Origin: Psychrobacter sp. MF31
Lineage (GTDB): Bacteria > Pseudomonadota > Gammaproteobacteria > Pseudomonadales > Moraxellaceae
DNA length: 64,000 nt
Direction: 5' to 3'
Assembly: GCF_012847335.1 (NCBI RefSeq)
Contig: NZ_JABBDX010000002.1
Span: forward strand, 186,001 to 250,000
In this document: positions 1 to 8,916 of the stretch, one piece after another
How the letters are laid out: each line of letters begins with the position of its first letter
Numbering within the stretch: the first letter of the stretch is position 1
Notes under the pieces: generated by a model
The model's input: only the letters and a program-made list of their open reading frames with translations
Database searches by the model: none
What the model was told of the DNA's origin: nothing
Program-made: the position numbers and the translations under genes

Positions 1-1
1 T

Positions 2-367
2 TCTGCCATTTATGGTCAATCAGAAATCGCCCCGTATTCAGCAAGTAAGTTTTTTGTCCGCGGCTTAACTGAAGGCTTAAACATCGAATTTGCCGATTTG
101 GGCGTTAAAGTGATTGATGTGATGCCGCTTTGGGTCAAGTCCGATTTGACCAAAGATATCAAGGTTACCAGTATCGACCGATTAGGAATTAATTTAACGG
201 TTGATGACGTTGCCAAAACGCTTTATAGCTTGGTGAGCAAACCCAATAACAAAATCCACGCGACCCACTATCCGGTTGGCATGCCTGCTAAAGTCTTGCA
301 AAAGCTATCGCAAGTCTCCCCTGACCCCATCATGCGCTGGATCAATACCAAAGTTGGCGCTAAATAA
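2..367 (+). CDS. Short-chain dehydrogenase/reductase, C-terminal part (5' end outside window)
   Basis: The reading frame is open from the left edge, so the gene begins upstream of this window. The first codons encode the YxxxK catalytic motif of the SDR superfamily (YSASK, about 12-16 residues in), followed by the usual FVRGLTEGLNIE helix and an IDVMPLWVKSDL segment like the loop after the active site. The N-terminal NAD(P)-binding Rossmann motif is not in view, so substrate and cofactor cannot be assigned. It is followed by a hairpin terminator, so it is probably the last gene of its transcript. Family membership is secure; the exact reaction is unknown. Confidence 0.85.
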   Translation, partial: SAIYGQSEIAPYSASKFFVRGLTEGLNIEFADLGVKVIDVMPLWVKSDLTKDIKVTSIDRLGINLTVDDVAKTLYSLVSKPNNKIHATHYPVGMPAKVLQKLSQVSPDPIMRWINTKVGAK

Positions 368-392
368 AACTGCCTTAAGCAATGATCAACAA

Positions 393-426
393 AAAAAACG
401 GTAATCTTATGAGTTGCCGTTTTTTA
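393..426. terminator. Rho-independent terminator after the SDR gene
   Basis: AAAACGG and CCGTTTT arms flank a loop around 401-413 and are followed by a T run. The arm carries one G:T wobble. It lies 26 bases after the SDR stop codon. Confidence 0.75.
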
Positions 427-549
427 TTACACATTTTGAACATGCTGTCACAGCTTACTACTATTGAGCAAAAGCGATTTGCGGCAAACTAACCTCCAAA
501 GCATAAGATTCAAAGCAAATAACAACCAATAAAAAATAATAAGGATACT

Positions 550-885
550 ATGATGGAAAGCTCAGCTGACAACTCAAAACTGCCCCTTCCCGATGAGATG
601 GATTATTTAGAAGGCGAAGATGATCAAATGGTCGATTTAAATGACCCGATGCTTCAAACCATCGACGATGAGCCGCTCATTAGCGATGACCAAGAATTTA
701 GCAACTCACGCGTTGGCAGCTCAGAAACCATTCAAGGGGAAACGCCCATTTATCGGCAAAATATTGACGAATCAAGAATTGATGAGCTATTGGTAGAAGA
801 AAATCTTGATGACGCCGATTATCCTGATATCGTTGATATTGCTGATAGAGATGCTGCAAAAAACAGTTTTAATGATGATTTATAG
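550..885 (+). CDS. Small highly acidic protein of unknown function
   Basis: This 111-residue protein is dominated by Asp and Glu with very few Lys or Arg; almost every stretch has an acidic pair (for example EGEDDQ, DEPLISDDQ, EENLDDADYPDIVDIADRD). There is no signal peptide, membrane segment or cysteine. A good ribosome binding site (AAGGA at 541-545) precedes tandem ATG codons at 550 and 553, and a terminator follows, so it appears to be a separate expressed gene. The composition suggests a soluble, perhaps partly disordered protein that binds a basic partner, but that is inference. I do not recognise a family. Confidence 0.7.
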   Translation: MMESSADNSKLPLPDEMDYLEGEDDQMVDLNDPMLQTIDDEPLISDDQEFSNSRVGSSETIQGETPIYRQNIDESRIDELLVEENLDDADYPDIVDIADRDAAKNSFNDDL

Positions 886-906
886 TTTTTTTATTAAAGT
901 TCTAAG

Positions 907-939
907 AGCACACTATTTAGTTAGTTGTGCTTTTTTTTT
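907..939 (+). terminator. Terminator after the acidic protein gene
   Basis: AGCACA/TGTGCT stem followed by nine T residues. It overlaps the 3' end of the convergent membrane protein gene. Confidence 0.8.
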
Positions 940-1877
940 GCAAATAAAATATCAGCCGTTTTATAAATGACAATATCATTGCCGTCGTGACAAGGCTTAC
1001 TGCCGCAAAGCTGAATGAAAATATAATTGTCGTTTAGATATTTGATTTGAAAGCGCTCGCTGCCATAATCTTCATGAACGACGCTTTGAATTTGTTCGAC
1101 ATTTTTAAGATTGTAAGGGATCAACAAGCGATCATTTAAATAAGTGATGAGTCCAAAAATAAATATCAGCCCTGAGAGTGCCAAAAATATCAAATAGGCG
1201 TCTAAAAATAAGTGACCGCTTTGAGATTGACCGCGAGTCTTTAAACGTTGTGAGGAATCGATTAAATAGCCCGATTTGATGATGAATATCAGCGCTTTAT
1301 TGACCAAAACGATAAATCCGGCGATTAAGGTCAAAATAATCAACACAGGGCTTTGATTAGATAAATAGTCAATACTTAACACAATCAGCGCAATAATGGC
1401 GATCAGTAGCAAAGTAAATTTGATCAAGGCGCGAAAAAAATAACGCTTTAAACTTTGGTCATAATCGTTTGCAAACGCCTTGGCGCGCTTTTTGATCGTT
1501 GCCAAATCCGAACCGGTAAAACGCAAGTAAATTTTATAAAATACAAACCCAAGCAGGGCAATAAAAATCAGCAGCGCGCCATCGACCGGAACTTGGCTGA
1601 CCGAAAAAAACCGAATATAAGATAAATTTAGCCGAGCCAGCGCAATAATTTGCCAACTGGCACCAAAAAAAGTCGGAATGAGCACAATAAGTGAGACATT
1701 ATCGCGCAAAAAATCAAGCCAAAAGCGGATGGAATTGTGCCGATGGATGCGGTGCTGATGCAGCTTTTTAAGGGCGGAGGGCGTATCCGTATCAGGAAGG
1801 ATCAAACCGCTTGGCTGCTTATTCCAGCCTTGCTCAAGCGGTTTGCAATCGTTATCAGGATTGCCCTCGTTATTCAT
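921..1877 (-). CDS. Predicted multi-pass inner membrane protein, unknown function
   Basis: The protein of about 318 residues has a polar N-terminus (first ~55 residues), then about five hydrophobic segments near residues 62-82, 98-115, 150-170, 177-200 and 222-245, and a hydrophilic C-terminal domain of about 70 residues with a Cys pair (LCGSKPC). ATG at 1877 is preceded by an in-frame GTG at 1880; no clear ribosome binding site decides between them. It begins 28 bases after the BPSS1780-family gene and is probably cotranscribed with it and hemH. No known family was recognised. The terminal domain after the last membrane segment would be the place to look for a function. Confidence 0.7.
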   Translation of the reverse strand: MNNEGNPDNDCKPLEQGWNKQPSGLILPDTDTPSALKKLHQHRIHRHNSIRFWLDFLRDNVSLIVLIPTFFGASWQIIALARLNLSYIRFFSVSQVPVDGALLIFIALLGFVFYKIYLRFTGSDLATIKKRAKAFANDYDQSLKRYFFRALIKFTLLLIAIIALIVLSIDYLSNQSPVLIILTLIAGFIVLVNKALIFIIKSGYLIDSSQRLKTRGQSQSGHLFLDAYLIFLALSGLIFIFGLITYLNDRLLIPYNLKNVEQIQSVVHEDYGSERFQIKYLNDNYIFIQLCGSKPCHDGNDIVIYKTADILFAKKKHN

Positions 1878-1904
1878 CACTGATCGCCGATGCTAACAGC
1901 GGGA

Positions 1905-2744
1905 TTAATGCGCATTTAACGGCTGATCCGTCCAAACGTCGCGGTAGCTGGTAAAATAGATCAGCAGTAAAATAGGCAAAATGACAAAGATTCCAAGCCC
2001 TAAAGTGAAAAAGACAACAACGGGAACGAGCAATAAGCAAACCAAGCCAAAAACAAACATCGGCATCAGGTTTTGTTTGCTGCCTTCAAAGCTTTTTTTC
2101 ATTGCCGTGACCGCATCAACATCATGAAGCACAATCAGCGCAGGCGCAAACCAAATCGCCATGGTCAAAGGGATAAACAGCAGCATACTTATCAAATAAC
2201 CAAAGATCACCGCACTGATCGATAGGCTTCCGACCGTGCCATAGTCACTGTTAAATAACGCAAACATCATACTTCCCATCGCAACAAACATGGGAATCAT
2301 ACAAACAATCGTCCCGACCAAATACCAAAGCCCAAGCATCAATAACGGCTTTAGATGGGATTTGAACCCTGAAAACAAATGGTCAAAACGCAGCTCATCG
2401 CCTCGCGACTGCGCGGCAGCGCCTTGAATGATACCGCCGCTAAAGACAAAAACGACCATGACCATCAAGACATTTAAAAAGGGAATTGACGCCAAAACGC
2501 CCAGAATAATAAGTAGTGTCGCCCCCATTGCCAACCACAATAGCGGCTGGCGCTGAAACAGATTCACCGCTTGAACCATCCACATCACGCCAGCACTGGC
2601 ATCACAGCGCCTTGGGGTGGCAAGCAGCCTTGGCAAAATTGAGCCGTACTCATCCGTTGGCGGGATGGCAGGTGGCGTAATTTGCGGGGTTGGCTGTTTT
2701 TGTAAGTTAATCATAGACGGCTGAGATGGCTCGCTTGAATTCAT
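1905..2744 (-). CDS. BPSS1780-family integral membrane protein
   Basis: The protein of 279 residues has a proline-rich cytoplasmic N-terminus and then about six hydrophobic segments. The opening of the membrane part (WMVQAVNLFQRQPLLWL) and the later WFAPALIVLHDVDAVTAMKKSF segment resemble the BPSS1780 family of uncharacterised proteobacterial membrane proteins. The ATG at 2744 has a GAGG ribosome binding site just upstream; an in-frame extension to 2840 would run into hemH and is unlikely. It lies 43 bases downstream of hemH on the same strand, so it is probably in the same operon. The function is unknown, and the link to heme synthesis is positional only. Confidence 0.75.
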   Translation of the reverse strand: MNSSEPSQPSMINLQKQPTPQITPPAIPPTDEYGSILPRLLATPRRCDASAGVMWMVQAVNLFQRQPLLWLAMGATLLIILGVLASIPFLNVLMVMVVFVFSGGIIQGAAAQSRGDELRFDHLFSGFKSHLKPLLMLGLWYLVGTIVCMIPMFVAMGSMMFALFNSDYGTVGSLSISAVIFGYLISMLLFIPLTMAIWFAPALIVLHDVDAVTAMKKSFEGSKQNLMPMFVFGLVCLLLVPVVVFFTLGLGIFVILPILLLIYFTSYRDVWTDQPLNAH

Positions 2745-2787
2745 ACTGACCTCAAATTTAACCTTTAAATAGAATAGAAAATAATCC

Positions 2788-3807
2788 CTATTCCCAACCC
2801 GTAAGCGTCCCCGCCCAACCTTGAACCAAAGGCGCTGCAAGGGCTGCCATCAAATCAATGTGCGCGTCATCAATATTGAGTGCGGGAATATAATGATAGT
2901 CTTTGCCGCCTGCGTTAATAAAGTTATCGCGGTTTTCAATTGCCAATTCCTCTAGGGTCTCTAAGCAATCGGCTGAAAACGCGGGGCTGACCACTTGAAC
3001 GGATGCTACGCCTGATTTTGCCCAGTCATCGAGCACCACATCAGTATAAGGCTTTACCCATTCTTGTTTGCCAAATCGCGACTGAAAGCTGATGATCCAC
3101 TCATCCTCACCAAGACCAAGCTCACGTGCCACTTGCGCCGCCGTACAGCGACAGCGCTTTGGATACGGATCGCCCTTTTCGGCATACGGCTGCGGGATAC
3201 CATGAAAGCTGAACATCAACTTTTCAGGTTTGCCATGCTTGGCTTGAAAGCGGCGAATGCTGTCAGCTAAAGCTTTAATATATAACGGATGGGCAAAGTA
3301 ATCTTTCACAATCGTTAAATTGGGAATATTGCGCTGAGCCAATGCCCATTTATTCACCGCATCAAACGCCGCTCCCGATGACGTTGCCGAATATTGCGGA
3401 AATAAGGGCAACACCACAAAATGGTCAACGCCTTCAGCGCGAAGCTTATCCATTACCGCAGGAACAGCAGGATTACCGTAACTCATCGCCGCGTGAACCG
3501 ACACGCGAAACGGCGCAGCAACGCTTGCAAGTTTTGGCTCAAGCAATTTTACCTGCTCATTTAAAATATTGCGCATGGGCGAGTCGCCATCCCAAATGCT
3601 GGCATAAGCTTCCGCCACGCGCTTGGGGCGACTTGGGAGCACGAATAAATTTAAAATAATTGCCCAAACAAACTGCGGAATCTCAATCACCCGAGGGTCG
3701 GATAAAAACTGGCGCAAATAGCGGCGAACGGCAGGAGCGGTTGGCTCGTCGGGTGTTCCTAAATTGACAAGGATCACAGCAATCTTTGGCGGTAAGGCAG
3801 GCTTCAT
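2788..3807 (-). CDS. hemH: Ferrochelatase
   Basis: HemH inserts Fe2+ into protoporphyrin IX, the last step of protoheme synthesis. The protein starts with [33 protein letters not shown], a classic ferrochelatase N-terminus, and contains the [16 protein letters not shown] segment with the metal-binding His and the [14 protein letters not shown] and [14 protein letters not shown] signatures with the catalytic Glu. The ATG at 3807 gives 339 residues, the usual size; an upstream TTG at 3870 would add 21 residues that do not look like the family. It heads a leftward run of three genes and is divergent from metX. Confidence 0.95.
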   Translation of the reverse strand: MKPALPPKIAVILVNLGTPDEPTAPAVRRYLRQFLSDPRVIEIPQFVWAIILNLFVLPSRPKRVAEAYASIWDGDSPMRNILNEQVKLLEPKLASVAAPFRVSVHAAMSYGNPAVPAVMDKLRAEGVDHFVVLPLFPQYSATSSGAAFDAVNKWALAQRNIPNLTIVKDYFAHPLYIKALADSIRRFQAKHGKPEKLMFSFHGIPQPYAEKGDPYPKRCRCTAAQVARELGLGEDEWIISFQSRFGKQEWVKPYTDVVLDDWAKSGVASVQVVSPAFSADCLETLEELAIENRDNFINAGGKDYHYIPALNIDDAHIDLMAALAAPLVQGWAGTLTGWE

Positions 3808-3848
3808 AGGGGGCAAAAAACCTTGATTAAACGGATAAATAAAAGCAT

Positions 3849-3877
3849 TTAGTGTAGCACTTTGGCGCAATTATAAT
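3849..3877 (+). promoter_or_regulatory. Candidate sigma-70 promoter for metX-metW
   Basis: A perfect TATAAT at 3872-3877 is preceded by TTAGTG at 3849-3854 with a 17-base spacer. The -35 match is weak. It sits about 160 bases before the metX start. Confidence 0.45.
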
Positions 3878-4034
3878 AGTGCCAACGCGTAATCAAAATG
3901 CGCTTTTTCAGCGATTTTTTTGTGGGTGGTTGTGCTCAGCTCCCCATCGCCCTACAATAGAGTCGCCGTTTGATACGTCGATTTTGATTCTTTTTTTCCA
4001 GTCTGGTTTATGCGCACGCTTTTGTGAGGTTATT

Positions 4035-5408
4035 TTGAACACACGCCCAATCTCTTCTGACGCTCCCTTTGATAAAACGGTATCTCAAGATGAGCGCGCG
4101 GACATGATGACAATGAATAACGACCATCATTTAAACGCCGATCAACTGCCCATGACAGCTCAATCAGGCAAAGCCAACTATTTACAAGCCAAAGCGTATT
4201 CCACCACTGAAGGCTCTGTGGGTATTGTCGCGCCAAAAGTATTTCATTCTAAGGCGCCCTTGACCTTGGTTTGCAACCGGATTTTGCCGTCATTTGACTT
4301 GGTTTATGAAACTTACGGTCAGCTTAACCGCGATAAAAGTAACGCCATTTTAATTTGTCATGCGTTGTCCGGAAGTCATCATGCGGCAGGCTATCACAGC
4401 GTGGATGACAAAAAAGCGGGCTGGTGGGACAATATGATCGGTCCCAACAAAGCCATTGATACCAACCGCTTTTTTGTGGTTTGCGTGAATAATATTGGCA
4501 GCTGCTTTGGCTCAACGGGACCTACGACTCTCAATCCTGAAAGCCAAAGTAACGGCGAAGCCGCCATCCCTTATGGTCCTGATTTTCCGCTCGTGACGAT
4601 TAAAGATTGGGTCAAAACCCAAGCCATGCTGTCCGATTATTTGGGGATTGAGGTTTGGCATGCCATCGTTGGCGGCTCAATGGGCGGCATGCAAGCGCTG
4701 CAATGGTCGGTCGATTACCCAGAACGGCTCAAGCGGTGCGTGGTGATTGCCAGCACCCCCAAACTGTCCGCGCAAAATATCGCCTTTAATGAGGTGGCTC
4801 GGCAGTCGATTTTATCCGACCCTGACTTTAATCATGGCAGGTATTTGCAGGCAGGAACCTACCCTCGTCGCGGCTTGATTTTAGCAAGGATGGTCGGTCA
4901 CATCACGTATTTAACCGAAGATGCGATGATGACCAAGTTTGGTCGGGATTTAAAATCGGGCAAATTTATGTACGGCTACGACGTTGAGTTTCAGGTGGAA
5001 AGCTACCTTCGCTATCAAGGCGAGCGCTTTAGCGAAAACTTTGACGCCAACACCTATTTATTAATGACCAAAGCGCTCGATTACTTTGACCCTGCCCGCG
5101 ATTTTGACGGTAAAGATGCCCTTGCCAAAGCGTTATCGGTATCAAAATGCCAATATTTGGTGATGTCCTTCACCACCGATTGGCGCTTTGCCCCTGAACG
5201 CTCACAAGAAATCGTTAATGCGTTAATGGCAACCAAAAAGCCAGTCAGCTATTTAAACATCGATGCGCCGCACGGTCACGACTCATTTTTATTTGACATT
5301 CCGCGTTATATGACCGCGATTAAAGGCTTTTTGAGCGCGCCGTTTATCCATGATGCGCCAACTTTTCAACCCAATCAATCGACAAAACCTGCCGGAGCGC
5401 CGCTATGA
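4035..5408 (+). CDS. metX: Homoserine O-acyltransferase (MetX family)
   Basis: MetX activates homoserine for methionine synthesis by acylating its hydroxyl. It is an alpha/beta hydrolase: the nucleophile Ser is in [14 protein letters not shown], the catalytic Asp in [13 protein letters not shown] and the His in [11 protein letters not shown]. MetX proteins linked to metW are often succinyl- rather than acetyltransferases, so acyl specificity is left open. The start is uncertain. TTG at 4035 has a GAGG site at 4026-4029 and gives 457 residues; ATG at 4104 would give 434. Either leaves a longer N-terminal tail than the usual ~380. The stop overlaps the metW start (ATGA), so the two are translationally coupled. 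Confidence 0.93.
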   Translation: MNTRPISSDAPFDKTVSQDERADMMTMNNDHHLNADQLPMTAQSGKANYLQAKAYSTTEGSVGIVAPKVFHSKAPLTLVCNRILPSFDLVYETYGQLNRDKSNAILICHALSGSHHAAGYHSVDDKKAGWWDNMIGPNKAIDTNRFFVVCVNNIGSCFGSTGPTTLNPESQSNGEAAIPYGPDFPLVTIKDWVKTQAMLSDYLGIEVWHAIVGGSMGGMQALQWSVDYPERLKRCVVIASTPKLSAQNIAFNEVARQSILSDPDFNHGRYLQAGTYPRRGLILARMVGHITYLTEDAMMTKFGRDLKSGKFMYGYDVEFQVESYLRYQGERFSENFDANTYLLMTKALDYFDPARDFDGKDALAKALSVSKCQYLVMSFTTDWRFAPERSQEIVNALMATKKPVSYLNIDAPHGHDSFLFDIPRYMTAIKGFLSAPFIHDAPTFQPNQSTKPAGAPL

Positions 5409-6016
5409 GAATGGATCACCAATTGGCTGAGCGCTGGATCGCCCCAAAATCGAACGTATTAGATTTGGGCTGCGGCAATGGCGAGCTGCTAGCGCACTTG
5501 CAATCAAAATTTGGTGTGACCGGCTACGGACTTGAAATCGACCCTGATAAAATCAACGAAGCCATTGCCAATGGGCTCTCCATCATCGAGCAAGACTTAA
5601 ACGACGGTCTTGCCCGATTTGAAGACAACAGCTTTGATACGGTGATTATGGCGCGCGCCCTGCAAGCGGTGATGACGCCCGATAAATTGCTCCTTGATAT
5701 GCTTCGGGTCGGTCGCGAGGCGATCATTACTTTCCCAAACTTTGCGCATTGGCAAAATCGGCTGCATTTGGGCATTAAAGGCTTGATGCCGGTATCAGAA
5801 GCATTGCCTTATGAATGGTACGACACGCCCAACATTCATCTTTGCACATTTAAAGATTTTGAAGCGCTTTGTGCCAATCACAATATCCAAATCTTAAGCC
5901 GATTTGCCGTTAGCGACTCCACTCGTCATTCAAGCGCGCTTCGAACGCTGCTTATTCGCCAAGCCCCTAACCTATTGGCGGATGTTGCCATTTATCGGGT
6001 GACCAAATCTTCATGA
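5405..6016 (+). CDS. metW: Methionine biosynthesis protein MetW
   Basis: MetW is a class I SAM-methyltransferase-fold protein found beside metX and needed for MetX activity in several proteobacteria. The 203-residue protein has the SAM-binding motif [15 protein letters not shown] near residues 18-32, the acidic EIDPDKI motif II, and the MetW-type [39 protein letters not shown] block. It overlaps the metX stop by four bases. No obvious terminator follows. Confidence 0.95.
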   Translation: MRMDHQLAERWIAPKSNVLDLGCGNGELLAHLQSKFGVTGYGLEIDPDKINEAIANGLSIIEQDLNDGLARFEDNSFDTVIMARALQAVMTPDKLLLDMLRVGREAIITFPNFAHWQNRLHLGIKGLMPVSEALPYEWYDTPNIHLCTFKDFEALCANHNIQILSRFAVSDSTRHSSALRTLLIRQAPNLLADVAIYRVTKSS

Positions 6017-6341
6017 AAGTCACAATAATATTAAGGATTTTGTAACTTCTCTTTTCCAATTTAGCTTTATTAAACCTTACTGCAATGTAACATTATGATT
6101 TTGTTAGCTTCTCTTTGGCAAATTTTGGCGTAAATTTGCGTAATTAGTATTTGAGTTTCGTAAGTTTGGGTGGTAAGCTTACAAAATATTGTCAATGACC
6201 CCTTAATTACAACCGCCTATCTGTTGCGTTAGCGTAAGGAATTTTGGTTACAAAAGGTTAATCAGTCCAAAGTTTTAACGCTAATAACGGCATCGGTCAA
6301 TTCAACGTCATGGTTATATTTTTATCTGATTTGGAGCTGGT
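6017..6341. other. Intergenic region upstream of the Sel1 protein gene
   Basis: No coding frame is supported. It contains a GTAAGCTTAC palindrome near 6173-6182 and short repeated TTGGC/TTTGCG-like steps around 6114-6140. A GGAG ribosome binding site lies just before 6342. No promoter can be fixed. Confidence 0.4.
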
Positions 6342-6923
6342 ATGAAATTTTTAAAAGCCGCCTTATTCACTGCTGTATTGACCACGGCAAGCCTTGCCAA
6401 TGCCGACTTGGTTGCCAATATCCCACTTGATACCTCACGCTATGAGATGATGAACGTCAGCGAGCTGTCCTCACATGCTGCCCAAGGCAACGATCACGCT
6501 CAGTTTTATCTCGCCAAGCGCCTACAAAAAGGTCAAGGCGTGGCTAAAAACACTCAGCAAGCCGTCCAGTGGTATACTCGCGCGGCGGAACAAGGCGTCG
6601 CTCCTGCTCAGTTAAACCTTGGCATCATGTACCTTCGCGGTGAAGGCGTCCAGCCCAACCTTCAGCAAGCCCGCAAATGGCTAGAAAAAGCCGCCATGCG
6701 CGGCGACAATCGCGCAAGCTACACCTTAGCGCTGCTCGATGAAAAACAAAAAAACCTCGTTGACGCTTATAAATGGTATGATTTGGCTGCCCGCGATGGC
6801 ATGCTTGATGAAAAAGTTCGCAGCAAAGCTCGCGGCAAAATCGGTCAGTTGGCATTGAACTTATCGAACTCTGATATCGCAAGCGCTCGCAACCAAGCGG
6901 ATCGCTGGTTCCAAAGCAAATAA
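6342..6923 (+). CDS. Secreted Sel1-repeat (TPR-like) protein
   Basis: The 193-residue protein starts with a signal peptide (MKFLKAALFTAVLTTASLANA) and is followed by Sel1-like repeats: AQFYLAKRLQKGQGVAKNTQQAVQWYTRAAEQG, then AQLNLGIMYLRGEGVQPNLQQARKWLEKAAMRG (each given here as motif outlines around residues 50-120), then a partial third repeat. Such alpha-helical repeats mediate protein contacts in the periplasm. A GGAG ribosome binding site precedes the ATG, and a strong terminator follows, so it is monocistronic. The binding partner cannot be inferred from the sequence. Confidence 0.85.
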   Translation: MKFLKAALFTAVLTTASLANADLVANIPLDTSRYEMMNVSELSSHAAQGNDHAQFYLAKRLQKGQGVAKNTQQAVQWYTRAAEQGVAPAQLNLGIMYLRGEGVQPNLQQARKWLEKAAMRGDNRASYTLALLDEKQKNLVDAYKWYDLAARDGMLDEKVRSKARGKIGQLALNLSNSDIASARNQADRWFQSK

Positions 6924-6946
6924 GCCTTAAGAAGCTTGACCATTTA

Positions 6947-6978
6947 AAATCCCAGCTCATACGTTGGGATTTTTATTT
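6947..6978 (+). terminator. Terminator after the Sel1 protein gene
   Basis: AAATCCCA/TGGGATTT stem with an eight-to-ten base loop and a T-rich tail. Confidence 0.85.
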
Positions 6979-7092
6979 TGATTCAAAAATTTTATAAATT
7001 TTGGTAAACTTACCGCGCAATTAGCATAATTTGCCGATTTTTCTTTTATTTATCATTGCTCTAGGATTACGCCCTAGCCCGCAGGAGATAGC

Positions 7093-8133
7093 ATGAGCCA
7101 CGCCCCTTATGATGCTACTACCAACAATATTGTGGTAGCTGCCCTTTATAAATTTACCCCGTTTGCCGATTTTGAAAACTACCGCGAGCCGATTTTAAAC
7201 ACTATGCTTGATAACAACGTTAAAGGCACGCTATTAATCGCAGCGGAAGGCATTAACGGTACGATTTCAGGAAGCCGCCAAGGTATTGATGCAGTGCTTG
7301 CGTTTTTACGACAAATTCCGGCGATTGGCGAGTTCGTTTTTAAAGAATCTTACACCCACGAGCAGCCGTTTTATCGAACCAAAGTGAAGCTAAAAAAAGA
7401 AATCGTCACCATGGGCGTTGAAGGCATCGACCCGCTGCAATCGGTTGGACGCTATGTTAAGCCTAGCGATTGGAATGCGCTAATCTCTGATCCTAACGTT
7501 ATCCTTGTCGATACGCGAAATGATTACGAAGTTCAAATCGGCACCTTTAAAAATGCGGTGAACCCAAACACCAAGACCTTTCGCGAGTTTCCAGAGTTTG
7601 TTGCGCAAAACCTTGACCCAAATCAGCATAAAAAAGTGGCGATGTTTTGCACCGGCGGCATTCGCTGCGAAAAATCGACCGCGTTTATGCGCGAGCAAGG
7701 TTTTGAAGAGGTTTATCATTTAGAGGGTGGCATTTTAAAGTATTTGGAAGAGGTGCCAAAAGAGGAGTCGCTTTGGGAAGGTGACTGCTTTGTGTTTGAC
7801 AATCGTGTTGCGGTCAATCACGATTTAGAAAAAGGCGATTATGAGCAGTGCTTTGCTTGCCGGATGCCGATTACGCTTGAGGATATGACCTCTGCCGCTT
7901 ATGTCAAAGGGGAGTCGTGCCCGCATTGCATCGATAAAGCGACTGAAGAACAAAAAGCGCGCTTTCGGGAACGTGAACACCAAATCAATCTTGCCGCAAA
8001 GCGCGGTGAGGAACATATCGGCGGCAATGTCGTTGAGGTCATCGAAAAGCGCCGCGCGGCTAAAGTTGAAGCAAAGCAGCAGCAAGAAAACGCTCAAACT
8101 AAATCCAAAAAATCAAAGCAAGCTAAAGCTTAA
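7093..8133 (+). CDS. trhO: tRNA uridine(34) hydroxylase TrhO (rhodanese-like)
   Basis: TrhO (formerly YceA) hydroxylates U34 of certain tRNAs, the first step to 5-oxyacetyl-type wobble modifications. The protein has 346 residues: an N-terminal acylphosphatase-like domain (residues ~15-105), then a rhodanese domain with the catalytic loop [11 protein letters not shown] near residue 185, and a C-terminal Cys-rich part (CFACRMPI ... CPHC). The ATG has an AGGAG site eight bases upstream. The last ~45 residues are Lys/Gln-rich and probably disordered. It converges on the hydroxyisourate hydrolase gene with a shared terminator. Confidence 0.93.
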   Translation: MSHAPYDATTNNIVVAALYKFTPFADFENYREPILNTMLDNNVKGTLLIAAEGINGTISGSRQGIDAVLAFLRQIPAIGEFVFKESYTHEQPFYRTKVKLKKEIVTMGVEGIDPLQSVGRYVKPSDWNALISDPNVILVDTRNDYEVQIGTFKNAVNPNTKTFREFPEFVAQNLDPNQHKKVAMFCTGGIRCEKSTAFMREQGFEEVYHLEGGILKYLEEVPKEESLWEGDCFVFDNRVAVNHDLEKGDYEQCFACRMPITLEDMTSAAYVKGESCPHCIDKATEEQKARFREREHQINLAAKRGEEHIGGNVVEVIEKRRAAKVEAKQQQENAQTKSKKSKQAKA

Positions 8134-8136
8134 TCC

Positions 8137-8200
8137 AGTTAGCACTAATTTTAGTTAGCAAAAGTTTCAGTTACCGCCAATTTTAGTTAGCACTAATAAA
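8137..8200. repeat. Four tandem 16-bp repeats directly after trhO
   Basis: Four consecutive 16-base units start at 8137, 8153, 8169 and 8185. The first and fourth (AGTTAGCACTAATTTT, AGTTAGCACTAATAAA) share the first 13 bases; the middle two are more diverged but keep AGTTA. The array begins four bases after the trhO stop and runs into the terminator stem. Confidence 0.8.
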
Positions 8201-8228
8201 AAAAGAGGCAAAATCTGCCTCTTTTTTT
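8199..8228. terminator. Bidirectional terminator between trhO and the HIUase gene
   Basis: AAAAGAGGCA/TGCCTCTTTT stem, with A and T runs on both sides, serves both converging genes. Confidence 0.9.
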
Positions 8229-8263
8229 GACTTTTTAAATTGTGTTTTATTATCAGCAACTTA

Positions 8264-8701
8264 TTAGCTACCGCGATAAGTGCTGTAGCCATAAGGCGAT
8301 AAGGTAATTGGAACGTGATAATGCTGAGTGCCTTCAATGTTAAAGTTGACCTCAACATAAGGATAAAATGATTTTACGCCTTGATTGTAAAAATAGGGCG
8401 TAGTTTCAAAAATCAGCTTATAAACGCCATTGTGACCTGAGCTGCCCTCATTGGGTAAAAAATCAGGAATTCGACCGTCATTTCCGGTTTTTTTGCTGTC
8501 AATCAGCTTCCAGCTGCCGTTTGATTGCTGCTGCATCAAGCGAACGTTGACATCTGGCGCAGGCTTTCCGGTGCTGATGTCCAAAATATGACTGGATAAC
8601 TGATAGGTGGTATCGGCAGCAAGGCTTGGTACGGCGCTTAATAACATGGCGCTGCCTACCAAAGCAGACGCGGCTATTTTTCGATTGAGTGTAAGTTTCA
8701 T
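8264..8701 (-). CDS. 5-hydroxyisourate hydrolase with signal peptide (transthyretin-like)
   Basis: HIUase hydrolyses 5-hydroxyisourate, the uricase product, towards allantoin. The mature part shows the family features: SSHILDISTGKPAPDVNV at the start, HYHVPITLSPYGYSTYRGS at the C-terminus with the conserved HxH and terminal YRGS. The ATG at 8701 has AGGA nine bases upstream and gives 145 residues with a clear Sec signal peptide (about residues 1-29), so the enzyme is predicted to be periplasmic. No other purine-catabolism gene is nearby, so its metabolic partner is not shown here. Confidence 0.9.
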   Translation of the reverse strand: MKLTLNRKIAASALVGSAMLLSAVPSLAADTTYQLSSHILDISTGKPAPDVNVRLMQQQSNGSWKLIDSKKTGNDGRIPDFLPNEGSSGHNGVYKLIFETTPYFYNQGVKSFYPYVEVNFNIEGTQHYHVPITLSPYGYSTYRGS

Positions 8702-8858
8702 GGAAATTCCTATAACAAGGATTTTTATTGTTGTTGGGGTTGATAGGAGGTAACGCACTTTTCCCTAGCGATGTTTATATTATCTTATCAATCACGCTTT
8801 ATTATTAATTAAATGTTATGGTTTGTTGAAAACTGTTAGTGTTGTTATCAAAATAAAA

Positions 8859-8897
8859 GCCAAAAAAAACAGCAGAGTTATCACTAACGCTGCTGCT
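8859..8897 (-). terminator. Terminator after serA
   Basis: On the minus strand a GCAGC-rich arm (CAGCAG/CTGCTG) is followed by eight T residues. It lies 20 bases after the serA stop. Confidence 0.8.
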
Positions 8898-8916
8898 TTT
8901 AACGCTGAAATTTAAG

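Noticed and set aside
2745-2840. N-terminal extension of the BPSS1780-family protein
   Set aside because: It overlaps hemH and has no ribosome site, whereas ATG 2744 has GAGG upstream.
3808-3870. Longer hemH start (TTG at 3870)
   Set aside because: The added 21 residues are not ferrochelatase-like; ATG 3807 gives the normal length.
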